Source: an uncultured Acetatifactor sp. (GTDB lineage Bacteria > Bacillota > Clostridia > Lachnospirales > Lachnospiraceae). From it: DNA of 52,793 nucleotides. The notes under the pieces are model-generated. The model saw nothing but the letters and a program-made list of their open reading frames with translations, was not told the origin of the DNA and ran no database searches. The stretch is from contig CANQCF010000004.1 of assembly GCA_947589505.1 (NCBI GenBank), positions 1-52,793 on the forward strand. The letters are read 5' to 3'. Made by a program: the position numbers and the translations under genes. This document shows, in pieces, positions 25,398-33,687 of the stretch. Every line of letters begins with the position of its first letter. Position 1 is the first letter of the stretch.

Positions 25398-26705
25398 ATG
25401 AAGATTAGTGGATTTGAGAAAATTGTCAGCATTGAAAGTTTTGAATATCTTAATCTTATGGACAGCCATGTGTCCTGTTCATTCTCTGCATGCATAAAAG
25501 AGGATGATGTAAACAGCGCGTTTGGGATGGTGGATAGTGATATTGATTTCGAGGATGATAATTTCAAATTCACTGGACATGTCACGGATGTTTCAGTTTC
25601 CAATGATATTAGCGGCGTGTATATTGATGTAAAAACTATCGGCAAAACTTATTTATATGATCAAGATAGGTATAGCAGAGTTTTTCAGCAAGGAGATAAG
25701 ACTGTATCTGGCATACTATCACATATGAAGGGTATGTCGGATACAGACTTTCAAGGAAAGGAAGATCCTGTTGTTGAAAGCATTGTATTTCAGAATAATG
25801 AGACGGAATGGGAATTTGTAAAACGTTTAGTAAATAGATTTGGGTTCCATATATTTTCTCAGGAGAAAATATGTATTGGAAAGTATGGAAACGATCAGGC
25901 AGAGGTAAATGAAGAGAAGCTTATCGATTATAAAATAAAAGTTAATACAAAAGGAACTCATATAAAATGCAGGATGGATGTTTCTTTTGAAATGGGATGC
26001 CAGATAAAATACTCTGGAAAACAGTACTATGTGGCTTCAAAAAAATATTTGTTGGAAAAAGGAAAATACTATTTTGAATATGAGTTGTATGAAATAAAAG
26101 ATGACACAGAAATACAAGAAGAATCTGAAAACGTATATCTTTACGCAAAGGTAACTGACAATAATGATCCCGATAAGATGGGAAGACTTCAGGTTGATTT
26201 TGAGAACGAAAGCATTGAGGACTGTATGAAAGATAGTCCGATTTGGATAGATAGAATGGATTTTTACGCCAGCCATGGTTTGGGATTGGTGTGCATTCCG
26301 CAGAAAGATGATATTGTTAGAGTTCATTTGTATCATGGAGACAGTAAAATCGTAGGGTGTGTTCGGACAGAGAAATACTGTGATCCGTATGAAAATTGTA
26401 ATGATAAATACCTTTTACTTGATGAGGAGATATTTGTTCATTACAGTGATGGAAAAATCTTAATTCATGATAAAGATAACCAGGTAAAAATATCGGATGA
26501 AGAAATATCGATCACAGTTGGGGACAAGGTCGTTATATCGGCTGCGAACGATAAGATTCTTATTCAGAGAGATAAAGCGGCTATTGAAATAACTTCGGAT
26601 ATAAATTCATCTGGCGGAAACTATGTTGTCGAAGCCGAGGGTGATGCATCTATAACAGGGACAAATGTCAATATAAAAGGAAAGAGTGGAGTGAGCGTCA
26701 ACTAA
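25398..26705 (+). CDS. VgrG-like spike protein
   Basis: 435 residues. The N-terminal 230 residues form the gp27-like part (SGILSHMKGMSD, VVESIVFQNNETEWEFVKRLVNRFG, a typical 'dw.fl.Rl....g' segment). Residues about 250-330 are an OB-fold gp5-like domain: KVTDNNDPDKMGRLQVDF, then WIDRMDFYASHGLG and IPQKDDIVRVHLYHGDS, close to the VgrG/phage spike consensus. The C-terminus is a short beta-helix (repeated VxIxxxxxxI strands) that would receive the PAAR-like tip. It is shorter than proteobacterial VgrG (600 or more). Its stop overlaps the next start (TAATG). Confidence 0.8.
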   Translation: MKISGFEKIVSIESFEYLNLMDSHVSCSFSACIKEDDVNSAFGMVDSDIDFEDDNFKFTGHVTDVSVSNDISGVYIDVKTIGKTYLYDQDRYSRVFQQGDKTVSGILSHMKGMSDTDFQGKEDPVVESIVFQNNETEWEFVKRLVNRFGFHIFSQEKICIGKYGNDQAEVNEEKLIDYKIKVNTKGTHIKCRMDVSFEMGCQIKYSGKQYYVASKKYLLEKGKYYFEYELYEIKDDTEIQEESENVYLYAKVTDNNDPDKMGRLQVDFENESIEDCMKDSPIWIDRMDFYASHGLGLVCIPQKDDIVRVHLYHGDSKIVGCVRTEKYCDPYENCNDKYLLLDEEIFVHYSDGKILIHDKDNQVKISDEEISITVGDKVVISAANDKILIQRDKAAIEITSDINSSGGNYVVEAEGDASITGTNVNIKGKSGVSVN

Positions 26706-27949
26706 TGTATGAAATCGATAAGGAAGCCATAGAGAGAAAAATCACGAGTACAAAATTCTCGGAAAATGGCGAGACAAACAAAGCCGTAAGGGATTCGCTG
26801 TTGGCATTAATGAAAGAACTCTGTGATTACACACATGATGTAAATGAAAAATTGGTGAATGAAGTTTGGGACAGAAACGAATGCTGTCGAATAGACGATA
26901 TATATACTACTGTATTGCCCATGGCTGGAGATAACGACAAACGCAAGACCGAATACGAGGCTGCGGGTTTATATAGAATGGGAGAATACAATCCATACAG
27001 AGTGTTTTTTGATTGTGAATATGATGAAATAAGAAATATTGTAGGAGATTTGTCGTCTCAGAAGAAGATTTATAAGGGTAGTTATAAAAAAGATGGAAGG
27101 ACAATTGAATTCGATTATAGTTTTGAGTTTGATAATTCTTTTGTTAAGGCACAAGAGAGAATGTTCAGTTATGCCGAACAGTATTGCATAAAAAATCCTA
27201 TTGTCTTTTCTCCCTATAGCCATAAAGCATTCATAGTAAAGGTTGATGAAAGTATTAAAAAAGAAATTGTTAAGCCTAATTTTGAATTTAAGAAGAATAA
27301 GATACCCATTGTAGGTGAAGACGTTATAGATGAAGAGATCTGTTTGTATTGGAATATATGTCAAAGCACGAAAACGCTTAAAACATATGATGCAAAAGAA
27401 CCATATGGAGATAAAACAAAATATGTATATTCTTTTAAGCGAAAAAAGGACGGGATTTATTTGCTGCCGTTACCGGAGAACAATCAAACAAAAATCTATG
27501 AGATCCGATTTGGTGAAAATGGTGTAGAGATTGTAACAGATCATGAAATTGAAGATTTTGTGGTGTTTGAGTATCACGAATTGGATCCGAACTCAAGCAT
27601 TGTTGCGGAACGGCGGTCGAAAAAAATGTTATTTCATAACAGAGTGGAAGAGAAAATACAAAATCGACGCCGCATTTTATCGGAAGGTGATATCGAGCGG
27701 GCAATAGGTTGTTTTAGAGAATGGCCGGATATTTGCTGTGATAGATCAGATGGTAAAGGCAGGAGTGTAATTCGTTATTCAAAAAATTATATAGCTGATC
27801 GAAAAGATAAGACCATGTTTAATAGCATTCGAAGAGAATATGTACATTTTAAGAAAACAGATGATAGGTTTTTGACAGATTATGCGAACTATATTCTTGA
27901 ATATTTAGAATACTATTATCCTGAAATAGAGTGGGCTGGTGAGATATAA
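26705..27949 (+). CDS. baseplate candidate, 414 residues
   Basis: I do not recognise this protein firmly. It is coupled to both neighbours by TAATG overlaps, so its product is probably made in step with the spike and the next protein. It starts with a helical region (KAVRDSLLALMKELCDYTHDVNEKLVNEVW), then a mixed region with many Tyr and charged residues, and ends with a helix-rich LTDYANYILEYLEYYYPEIEW. There is no signal peptide or membrane helix. By place and size it could correspond to a TssF or gp6-like wedge protein. That assignment is inference from synteny only. Confidence 0.5.
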   Translation: MYEIDKEAIERKITSTKFSENGETNKAVRDSLLALMKELCDYTHDVNEKLVNEVWDRNECCRIDDIYTTVLPMAGDNDKRKTEYEAAGLYRMGEYNPYRVFFDCEYDEIRNIVGDLSSQKKIYKGSYKKDGRTIEFDYSFEFDNSFVKAQERMFSYAEQYCIKNPIVFSPYSHKAFIVKVDESIKKEIVKPNFEFKKNKIPIVGEDVIDEEICLYWNICQSTKTLKTYDAKEPYGDKTKYVYSFKRKKDGIYLLPLPENNQTKIYEIRFGENGVEIVTDHEIEDFVVFEYHELDPNSSIVAERRSKKMLFHNRVEEKIQNRRRILSEGDIERAIGCFREWPDICCDRSDGKGRSVIRYSKNYIADRKDKTMFNSIRREYVHFKKTDDRFLTDYANYILEYLEYYYPEIEWAGEI

Positions 27950-28620
27950 TGGCTTATTTATGGGAAAATTATTCGAAAGAAAAAGAATATCGTCTTGCCG
28001 AAAAAATCTGTCCTTATGTAGAAGTGCTAAATCAAAATACATATCCGGTTAATGTAAATCCGTTAATAAGGTTTTCGAAGATTTTTGATTCGACATTTGG
28101 AGAGGGCAATGAAAGAACTTTTGCATTTGATTCTTTGACATCTCTAATCGGAGCAGAAGGTACAGAACAGATAGTAAATATAATATTTCATTATCTTGCA
28201 CAATTGGACAGGGCTAAAGGTCTGGATAAAATCCAGCGCATGATAGAAGAACTGAAAAATGAAATGGAACAAGGACTATGGGGAAAGAAGATAAAAGCTT
28301 TAATGGGAGAAATGACAGATGCTGACAGAGAAAGCATATTGTATGTTTTGGCACAAAGAGTAATCAACGATAATCAGTCATTTTTTATGGAAGCAGTAGG
28401 AAAGACATTTCCGATTTCTTCTTTATGCTGCGAGGAACAGACAGGATTATTCTATCTATATATTGGAAGCGAAAAAAAAGACTATAATACCAAAAAACTT
28501 AATTTGATTATAAGATTATTTTGGAATCCTAATAAGGAATTAGAGATAGTATGGGATCAACATTATGGAATTGTCGGGTGTGACGATACTATGCATATTG
28601 ATTCTATTCAGATCGTTTAG
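27949..28620 (+). CDS. baseplate-associated candidate, 223 residues
   Basis: Starts in a TAATG overlap with the preceding gene. It begins MAYLWENYSKEKEYRLAEKI and has NPLIRFSKIFD, FHYLAQLDRAKGLDK, a central helical stretch and a C-terminal beta region ending FWNPNKELEIVWDQHYG and DSIQIV. No signal peptide, membrane segment or catalytic motif is visible. The place after VgrG and the larger baseplate candidate suggests a second wedge component (TssG- or gp53-like in position). I cannot confirm the fold from sequence alone. Confidence 0.5.
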   Translation: MAYLWENYSKEKEYRLAEKICPYVEVLNQNTYPVNVNPLIRFSKIFDSTFGEGNERTFAFDSLTSLIGAEGTEQIVNIIFHYLAQLDRAKGLDKIQRMIEELKNEMEQGLWGKKIKALMGEMTDADRESILYVLAQRVINDNQSFFMEAVGKTFPISSLCCEEQTGLFYLYIGSEKKDYNTKKLNLIIRLFWNPNKELEIVWDQHYGIVGCDDTMHIDSIQIV

Positions 28621-28684
28621 GGGATTGGCAGGGTGGACCTTGTTTGAATATAGACTTATTATCTTGGTATTGTAAAAAAAGGTA

Positions 28685-28870
28685 ATGTTTGGCGCAAAAT
28701 ATGATGATCCCTATAGAGAGGATGCTGTCAAGTATGTAAAGGAGAATTATAGACCATCAATGAGGATATATGAGATGATTTTTGATACGCCTTCGGAACG
28801 GGCAAAACATTATTCGGGAAATAAAAACTCTGATGATGAAAAAACAGGGAAGGAGCTGCGAGGAAAATGA
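28685..28870 (+). CDS. small island protein, 61 residues
   Basis: A short hydrophilic protein (GAKYDDPYREDAVKYVKENY ... SERAKHY) with a weak ribosome site (AAAAAAAGGTA) before the ATG. Its stop overlaps the start of the Hsp70-like gene as ATGA, which argues that it is translated and coupled to that gene. It has no membrane helix. The 64 bases before it contain no other candidate. Function unknown; it could be a regulator or cofactor of the ATPase next to it. Confidence 0.5.
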   Translation: MFGAKYDDPYREDAVKYVKENYRPSMRIYEMIFDTPSERAKHYSGNKNSDDEKTGKELRGK

Positions 28871-31404
28871 ATACAACGACGAAATATGATAGCAAATGGG
28901 ATGATACGGTTAAAGACTTATTGAAGGCTTCGTCTTCGGATTCCATACAGCCTCAGCAGGATGAAAATGGAAACGAAATAGAGGTAAAAATATCCAAAAT
29001 AACAGATTACCACTTGAATACTACACCCGGATTCTTAGAGATTCCGAACAAAATGGATTTGTTTACCGGCTTGGATATCACAGAAAAGGATAAACTGTTT
29101 GTTAATGTATCGGGGAATTATAGTCTGGATCCAACGGTATTGTTTGTTAATGGAGAAGATAACGCTATTGGGTTCTTTAAAATAGAGACTTATCTTGAGA
29201 TAGGACAGGAAAAAAAATATCTTGTGACAAAAGCTGAAAATATCAATTTTGAAGGACACAAGAGCACAAAGTATTATTTTGTATTCTGTCTTAAAACGGG
29301 AATAGCAGCTAATATACTCTATAAGGCTCCTATAGAGGTTGAGTTTCATAAAACGGAGGAGGCAGAAACACATTTATGTATTGATTTTGGAACGTCAAAC
29401 ACTACAGTTGGATGCTTTTTGGATGGGCATTATATAAAAAATATTTCGAACTTGGCGGTTAGCAATGGGAATGTGGCGTTGAACTCCGAAAATGTTGCCA
29501 GCTTCATAGATAAAGAGAAAATCAACAGTAAGGACAAGTATGATACGATAACATATAGAAATATAGTGCCAACGGTGGTCTATGTTGTCGACTGCAGCAA
29601 GCCGGCTGACATAGAATATGCGTTTGGTTATGAGGCAACAAAAAGAATAAAGGATGATAATTATTGTCCTAATGCCAGCTGCTTTATGGAGATTAAGCGT
29701 TGGACATCGAATCTTGAAGTAAATGAAGATATTCAAGATTCGCAGGGAAATAAGGCAAATGTGTCTAGAAGGGATATTATTGCGGAGTATCTTTTGTATG
29801 TTATAAGAGCAGCTGAAAACCAGTTTAAGTGTAAATTTAAGAATGTTCATATCTCTGCTCCGGTAAAATTGAAGGACAAAGTGTTGGAGTTCTATGGCGA
29901 AATACTTTCGGAACATGGGTATGTACTTGAGAAAGATAATGCAATTGATGAAGGAATTGCAGTTCTGTATAGCATTATCAATAATCAGATTAGAGAAGAA
30001 AACTATGAGAACGGAAAGAGTGAAAAGGCATTAATAATAGATTGCGGCGGCGGCACATCTGATTTGGCGTCATGCGAGTACAAGATAGATAAAGATGAGG
30101 ATGGAATTATCAACCTGGACATTAATACTGAATACATGAACGGCGATGTAAATTTTGGTGGAAACAATCTCACTTACAGGATAATGCAGTATATGAAGGT
30201 TGTATATGTGCACTCAATCAAACAAGGGGAACGGCTGAATATTGATGAATTGATAAAGATAGATACTAATGCACTTTTTTCATATATAGAAGGTGAACTG
30301 GAAAATGATGATGACTCGAAGGTTAAGGAAAGGTACGAGGAGGTTTACCAGGGAATTGATGAGGCATATGCTGAAGCCGAAAATGTAATCCCGACACGTT
30401 TTAGCGAATATGAGAACCAGACAAAAGAGATTTTTGATAAGGTCAAAAACAACTTTTTCTTCTTATGGAAGCTGGCGGATGAGATGAAGAAGGAGTTTTA
30501 TCGCAGTACCTCTATATCGAGGTATACCTTTATACAGGATGATGGCAAAATCCAAGATATTGATCTTCATGTGGGCCGGATAGAGAAGTGGAGGCTTTCG
30601 ATCGTTAAGGAAGATGGAACACTAAAAGAACAACCTTATCCTGATATCACATTTACCGCTAAAGAAATAGATAAGTTGCTTCGGGCAGATATATACTATC
30701 TGGTAAGAAAGTTCTTGAACGATCTTTATATGAAAAAGACGTTAGACACATATAGTCAGATTAAGCTATCAGGTCAATCTTCAAAGATCAATATTTTTAT
30801 GGATTCATTGAAGGAGTTTTTGCCTGGAAAGAAAATTAAGAGTGGAAGAATTAATTCTAAAGGCAATGATGCTGAAGAATTAAAACTCTTGTGTTTAAAA
30901 GGCGCCATTATGTATCTTCACGCATTAGAGACGTCTAACATAGAAGTTTCGTTGAGAAATGAAACACAAAACATTCCTATCTCCGTATATATCAAGACAC
31001 AGAATGGCGAAGATAAGGAAATGATCAAACAAGGGAATGACTGGGAACAAAGTGCAAATAAGGGACGGATAACAACGGCGGGCAAAGTGGTCTACCTGTA
31101 CATGAGAAATGTAGATAAAGAGATAGGCGAGCCATATAAATATGTCTGCGAGAACGTTGAGTATTCAGAAGCCCAATTTGATGATATTAAACGAGTTTCC
31201 TTTGGCTTGATTGGACAGAAAGAGATAGATGATCTTCCGGCAGACAAAAAGTACTTCTTTGTGTATTTGAATAAAGACAGATGGGGATTTAATATATTAC
31301 CCATTTACAGAGATGGCGAGGGAAAACTGTTTATGGGTAAAGAAGAGTTTTGTTCATTCGAGATGGATATTCTGCAGGAATCATTCTTTGATGGAAGAAA
31401 GTAG
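28867..31404 (+). CDS. Hsp70/actin-fold ATPase of the island
   Basis: 845 residues. A beta-rich N-terminal domain of about 165 residues precedes an Hsp70-type nucleotide-binding domain: HLCIDFGTSNTTVGCF near 171 (phosphate 1), ALIIDCGGGTSDLASC near 389 (phosphate 2) and IKLSGQSSKINIFMD near 635 (adenosine motif, SGQSS instead of GGSS). A C-terminal beta domain of about 150 residues follows. No classical substrate-binding domain or HEEL-type terminus is seen. In T6SS the ATPase role is played by ClpV, an AAA+ protein absent here; this protein may assist assembly or recycling, which is inference. It is coupled to the 61-residue gene and eight bases from the next. Confidence 0.75.
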   Translation: MNTTTKYDSKWDDTVKDLLKASSSDSIQPQQDENGNEIEVKISKITDYHLNTTPGFLEIPNKMDLFTGLDITEKDKLFVNVSGNYSLDPTVLFVNGEDNAIGFFKIETYLEIGQEKKYLVTKAENINFEGHKSTKYYFVFCLKTGIAANILYKAPIEVEFHKTEEAETHLCIDFGTSNTTVGCFLDGHYIKNISNLAVSNGNVALNSENVASFIDKEKINSKDKYDTITYRNIVPTVVYVVDCSKPADIEYAFGYEATKRIKDDNYCPNASCFMEIKRWTSNLEVNEDIQDSQGNKANVSRRDIIAEYLLYVIRAAENQFKCKFKNVHISAPVKLKDKVLEFYGEILSEHGYVLEKDNAIDEGIAVLYSIINNQIREENYENGKSEKALIIDCGGGTSDLASCEYKIDKDEDGIINLDINTEYMNGDVNFGGNNLTYRIMQYMKVVYVHSIKQGERLNIDELIKIDTNALFSYIEGELENDDDSKVKERYEEVYQGIDEAYAEAENVIPTRFSEYENQTKEIFDKVKNNFFFLWKLADEMKKEFYRSTSISRYTFIQDDGKIQDIDLHVGRIEKWRLSIVKEDGTLKEQPYPDITFTAKEIDKLLRADIYYLVRKFLNDLYMKKTLDTYSQIKLSGQSSKINIFMDSLKEFLPGKKIKSGRINSKGNDAEELKLLCLKGAIMYLHALETSNIEVSLRNETQNIPISVYIKTQNGEDKEMIKQGNDWEQSANKGRITTAGKVVYLYMRNVDKEIGEPYKYVCENVEYSEAQFDDIKRVSFGLIGQKEIDDLPADKKYFFVYLNKDRWGFNILPIYRDGEGKLFMGKEEFCSFEMDILQESFFDGRK

Positions 31405-31412
31405 GTGAGCAA

Positions 31413-32147
31413 ATGTTCCGGCCTTCTTTTAACAAGGGAAGCGTCTTAAAACAGCATATGTTAGAGGCGTTGAGGGATTATCCATATACTGTGTTGGAAG
31501 TAGGGTATTCTGCTTATGGAGACGGCATTATTTCGGGGTTTGAAGTAACCCCGGAAGATGGCGGTCGGTTCATGATTTCCCCTGGCATATTGAAGTTAAA
31601 TGAAAAGATTTATGTGTCTTCTCAGATCCTGACGATAGATCAAATAAATGGAAAGCATTATGTTTATCTGACAATCCAAAACCAGGATAATCCTGATGGT
31701 GGGGACATTATTATAAATATCGAGCAGGGACTTGAACCATTAGAAAGTGGTTTTGAGATTTTCAGATATACAAAAAATGCTGAAATGTTTGAGTATAATG
31801 ATATCGGCGAGCTGTTTAGGGATTCGATGAATCGAATTAATCAATCATACTGTAAATATGCAGTAATTGGAGGAAGTACGCTTCATCCATGTTGTTTCAG
31901 ATTGTTTGCGGAGGCAATTTTAGAAAGTGCGAACGCAACATCACAAGATGTTGCATTTGCTTATCAATGCTTAAATGGTATTAGGAATATGAATGTTGTT
32001 AATCACTATTTTAAGGGGGATTCTTCTAATGCCGAGGGTCTGAAAGAAGAAATGAAAGCTATTCTGGATAAATTAAAAAAGAGTAGCGTTGTTGAGGAGA
32101 AACAGTTAGAAAAGCTTGAGATGCCAAAAAAAACGGTAATATCGTGA
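31413..32147 (+). CDS. baseplate/fibre-like protein, 244 residues
   Basis: The N-terminal 115 residues look like a phage baseplate or tail-fibre attachment module: YGDGIISGFEVTPEDGGRFM, then ISPGILKLNEKIYVS and HYVYLTIQNQ, the 'i.sG....v....v.i.pG.....G..i' pattern seen in baseplate and TssK-type shell domains. A helical C-terminal part follows (about 150-240). There is no signal peptide. It is the last intact gene of the island; its TGA overlaps a GTG that begins a broken NERD-like frame. A role as adaptor or receptor-binding piece is inferred. Confidence 0.55.
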   Translation: MFRPSFNKGSVLKQHMLEALRDYPYTVLEVGYSAYGDGIISGFEVTPEDGGRFMISPGILKLNEKIYVSSQILTIDQINGKHYVYLTIQNQDNPDGGDIIINIEQGLEPLESGFEIFRYTKNAEMFEYNDIGELFRDSMNRINQSYCKYAVIGGSTLHPCCFRLFAEAILESANATSQDVAFAYQCLNGIRNMNVVNHYFKGDSSNAEGLKEEMKAILDKLKKSSVVEEKQLEKLEMPKKTVIS

Positions 32148-32278
32148 AGGCTTATAAGCAGCAGACAGAATTAAAAAAAGCATATATACTGCATTCGCTT
32201 GGATTGCCAAAACAGAAATCTAAAATATATGGTGAAATAGACTTTGTTGTGGTTTGTGATAGTATTCGATGTAGTTGA
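32144..32278 (+). pseudogene. truncated NERD-domain gene
   Basis: A GTG overlapping the preceding stop (GTGA) opens a 44-codon frame: MKAYKQQTELKKAY, LHSLGLPKQ, then KIYGEIDFVVVCDS before a quick stop. YGEIDFVVV matches the core of the NERD nuclease-related domain, which normally continues with a strand ending in an EVK motif; here it breaks off after DS. The rest of the gene, often a NERD-helicase fusion in Clostridia, is missing. I read it as the fossil of an island gene cut when the right edge formed. The match rests on a short motif. Confidence 0.5.
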
Positions 32279-32283
32279 ATCAT

Positions 32284-32331
32284 CCAAATCCTGCGAAGCC
32301 GAAGAGAGTTCTTGCGTTCCTGTGGATTTGG
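32284..32331. repeat. inverted repeat at the right edge of the island
   Basis: CCAAATCC at 32284-32291 is the exact reverse complement of GGATTTGG at 32324-32331, with 32 bases between. It lies just beyond the break in the NERD-like frame and before the fmt promoter. Eight-base arms are short, so this may be chance. Confidence 0.3.
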
Positions 32332-32382
32332 CAAGGGGTGTATCAGGGGATAGAGAGGGTTATTTAACCTTACAACTTCGGG

Positions 32383-32411
32383 TTGACACAAAAGCGCAAA
32401 TACCCTATCCT
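32383..32411 (+). promoter_or_regulatory. strong sigma-A promoter of fmt
   Basis: Consensus TTGACA at 32383-32388, exactly 17 bases, then TATCCT at 32406-32411. It lies 40 bases before fmt and gives fmt expression independent of def. The ribosome site CGAGGAG stands about ten bases before the fmt ATG. Confidence 0.7.
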
Positions 32412-32450
32412 ATTCTTATCTCGAGATAACCGAAACGAGGAGTAAACGGC

Positions 32451-33437
32451 ATGAAAATTGTTTTTATGGGGACGCCGGATTTTGCACGGGGCGCGCTGGA
32501 CGCCCTGGTGAGGGCGGGACATGAGATCGTCCTGGCGGTCACGCAGCCGGATAAGCCGAAGGGCAGGAGCGGCCAGACCGCGCAGCCTCCGGTAAAGGAA
32601 TACGCGCTGCAGAAGGGGATACCGGTGTTTCAGCCGGAGCGCATCAAGCGGCCGGAAGCGGTGGAAGAGTTAAAAAAATATCCGGCGGATGTCTTTGTTG
32701 TTGCGGCTTTCGGGCAGATTCTCTCTCAGGAGATCCTGGATCTGCCAAAATACGGCTGTCTGAATATCCACGCCTCCCTTCTGCCAAAATATAGAGGGGC
32801 TTCTCCCATCCAGCATGTGATCCTGGACGGTGAGGAGAAGACCGGCGTCACTGTCATGCAGATGAACGCGGGGCTTGACACGGGGGATATGCTCTACAAA
32901 AAAGAAATCCCCATCGCGGCGGATGACACTTACGAAACGCTCCACGACAAGCTGATGGCGCTGGGGGGAGAGGCGATCACGGAGGCGCTGGAACTTCTAT
33001 CACAGGGGAAGCTGAAGGCTGAGCCCCAGGACGACAGCCTCAGCTGTTACGCGCCCCTGATCACGAAAGCTATGGGCAGACTGGACTTTTCAAAGGACGC
33101 AAAGGTTCTGGACAGGCAGATCCGGGGAATGACGCCCTGGCCCAGCGCATATACTTACTACAATGGAAAACAGCTGAAAATCTGGAGGGCAGAGCCGGCG
33201 GATGGCGCTTCCGGGCCGGGGGAATCCGAGGGCAGGGCCTTTCCCGGAGAGACGGGGGAGGATCTTTCAAAAATTTCCCCGGGAGAGATCCTGGAGGTGC
33301 AGAAGGACTGTATTAAGGTCGCTGCGGGACGGGGCACGCTCTGGGTGTATGAGGTGCAGCTGGAGGGAAAAAAACGGATGCCCGTCCATGATTTCCTGCT
33401 GGGCGTAAAGCTCCGGCCCGGGGAGAAGCTGGGCTGA
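32451..33437 (+). CDS. fmt: methionyl-tRNA formyltransferase
   Basis: 328 residues; formylates Met-tRNA(fMet) with 10-formyl-THF for translation initiation. The N-terminal domain has KIVFMGTPDFA and NIHASLLPKYRGASPIQHVIL, which carries the catalytic Asn-His region, followed by TGVTVMQMNAGLDTGDML. The C-terminal OB-like domain is present with a Gly/Glu-rich loop (ADGASGPGESEG) inserted at about 252-270. Composition returns to the GC-rich norm of the chromosome at this gene. Its 3' end is partly duplicated downstream. Confidence 0.97.
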   Translation: MKIVFMGTPDFARGALDALVRAGHEIVLAVTQPDKPKGRSGQTAQPPVKEYALQKGIPVFQPERIKRPEAVEELKKYPADVFVVAAFGQILSQEILDLPKYGCLNIHASLLPKYRGASPIQHVILDGEEKTGVTVMQMNAGLDTGDMLYKKEIPIAADDTYETLHDKLMALGGEAITEALELLSQGKLKAEPQDDSLSCYAPLITKAMGRLDFSKDAKVLDRQIRGMTPWPSAYTYYNGKQLKIWRAEPADGASGPGESEGRAFPGETGEDLSKISPGEILEVQKDCIKVAAGRGTLWVYEVQLEGKKRMPVHDFLLGVKLRPGEKLG

Positions 33438-33591
33438 TAGAAGAAGAGACGGTTGCCGGTTTTCGGGCGGAGGGTCCGGAAGAAGAGACGGTCCGCCCAT
33501 GATTTCCATCTGGGCGTGAAGCGCCGGCCCGGGGAGAGGCCCGGCTGATCGGAGAAGAGACGGCCGCCGGTTTCTGTGCGGAGGGTCCGGG
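33374..33591 (+). repeat. direct duplication of the fmt 3' end
   Basis: Unit one (about 33374-33480) covers the last codons of fmt and its 3' flank; unit two (about 33488-33591) repeats it 111-114 bases later. Read in the matching frame, unit two encodes HDFHLGVKRRPGERPG and a stop, against HDFLLGVKLRPGEKLG and a stop in fmt. Both units then share GAGACGG and GCGGAGGGTCCGG. The second copy has diverged at many bases, so the duplication is not recent. It accounts for most of the gap before the zinc peptidase gene. Confidence 0.8.
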
Positions 33592-33687
33592 AAACGGCGA
33601 GATGACAGGCGAAAAGTTGAACGATAAGCGTCAGGGCGGCTTTGAGAAGGAGCTTACTGAAACCTTGCGGAGAGAGGAGTGCTGCGT

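Noticed and set aside
32244..32429. 61-codon frame before fmt
   Set aside because: No ribosome site and it runs through the fmt promoter; it is better explained as sequence beyond the broken NERD frame.
20652..32450. classical integrative element with tRNA attachment site
   Set aside because: No tRNA gene, integrase or matching direct repeats were seen at either edge.
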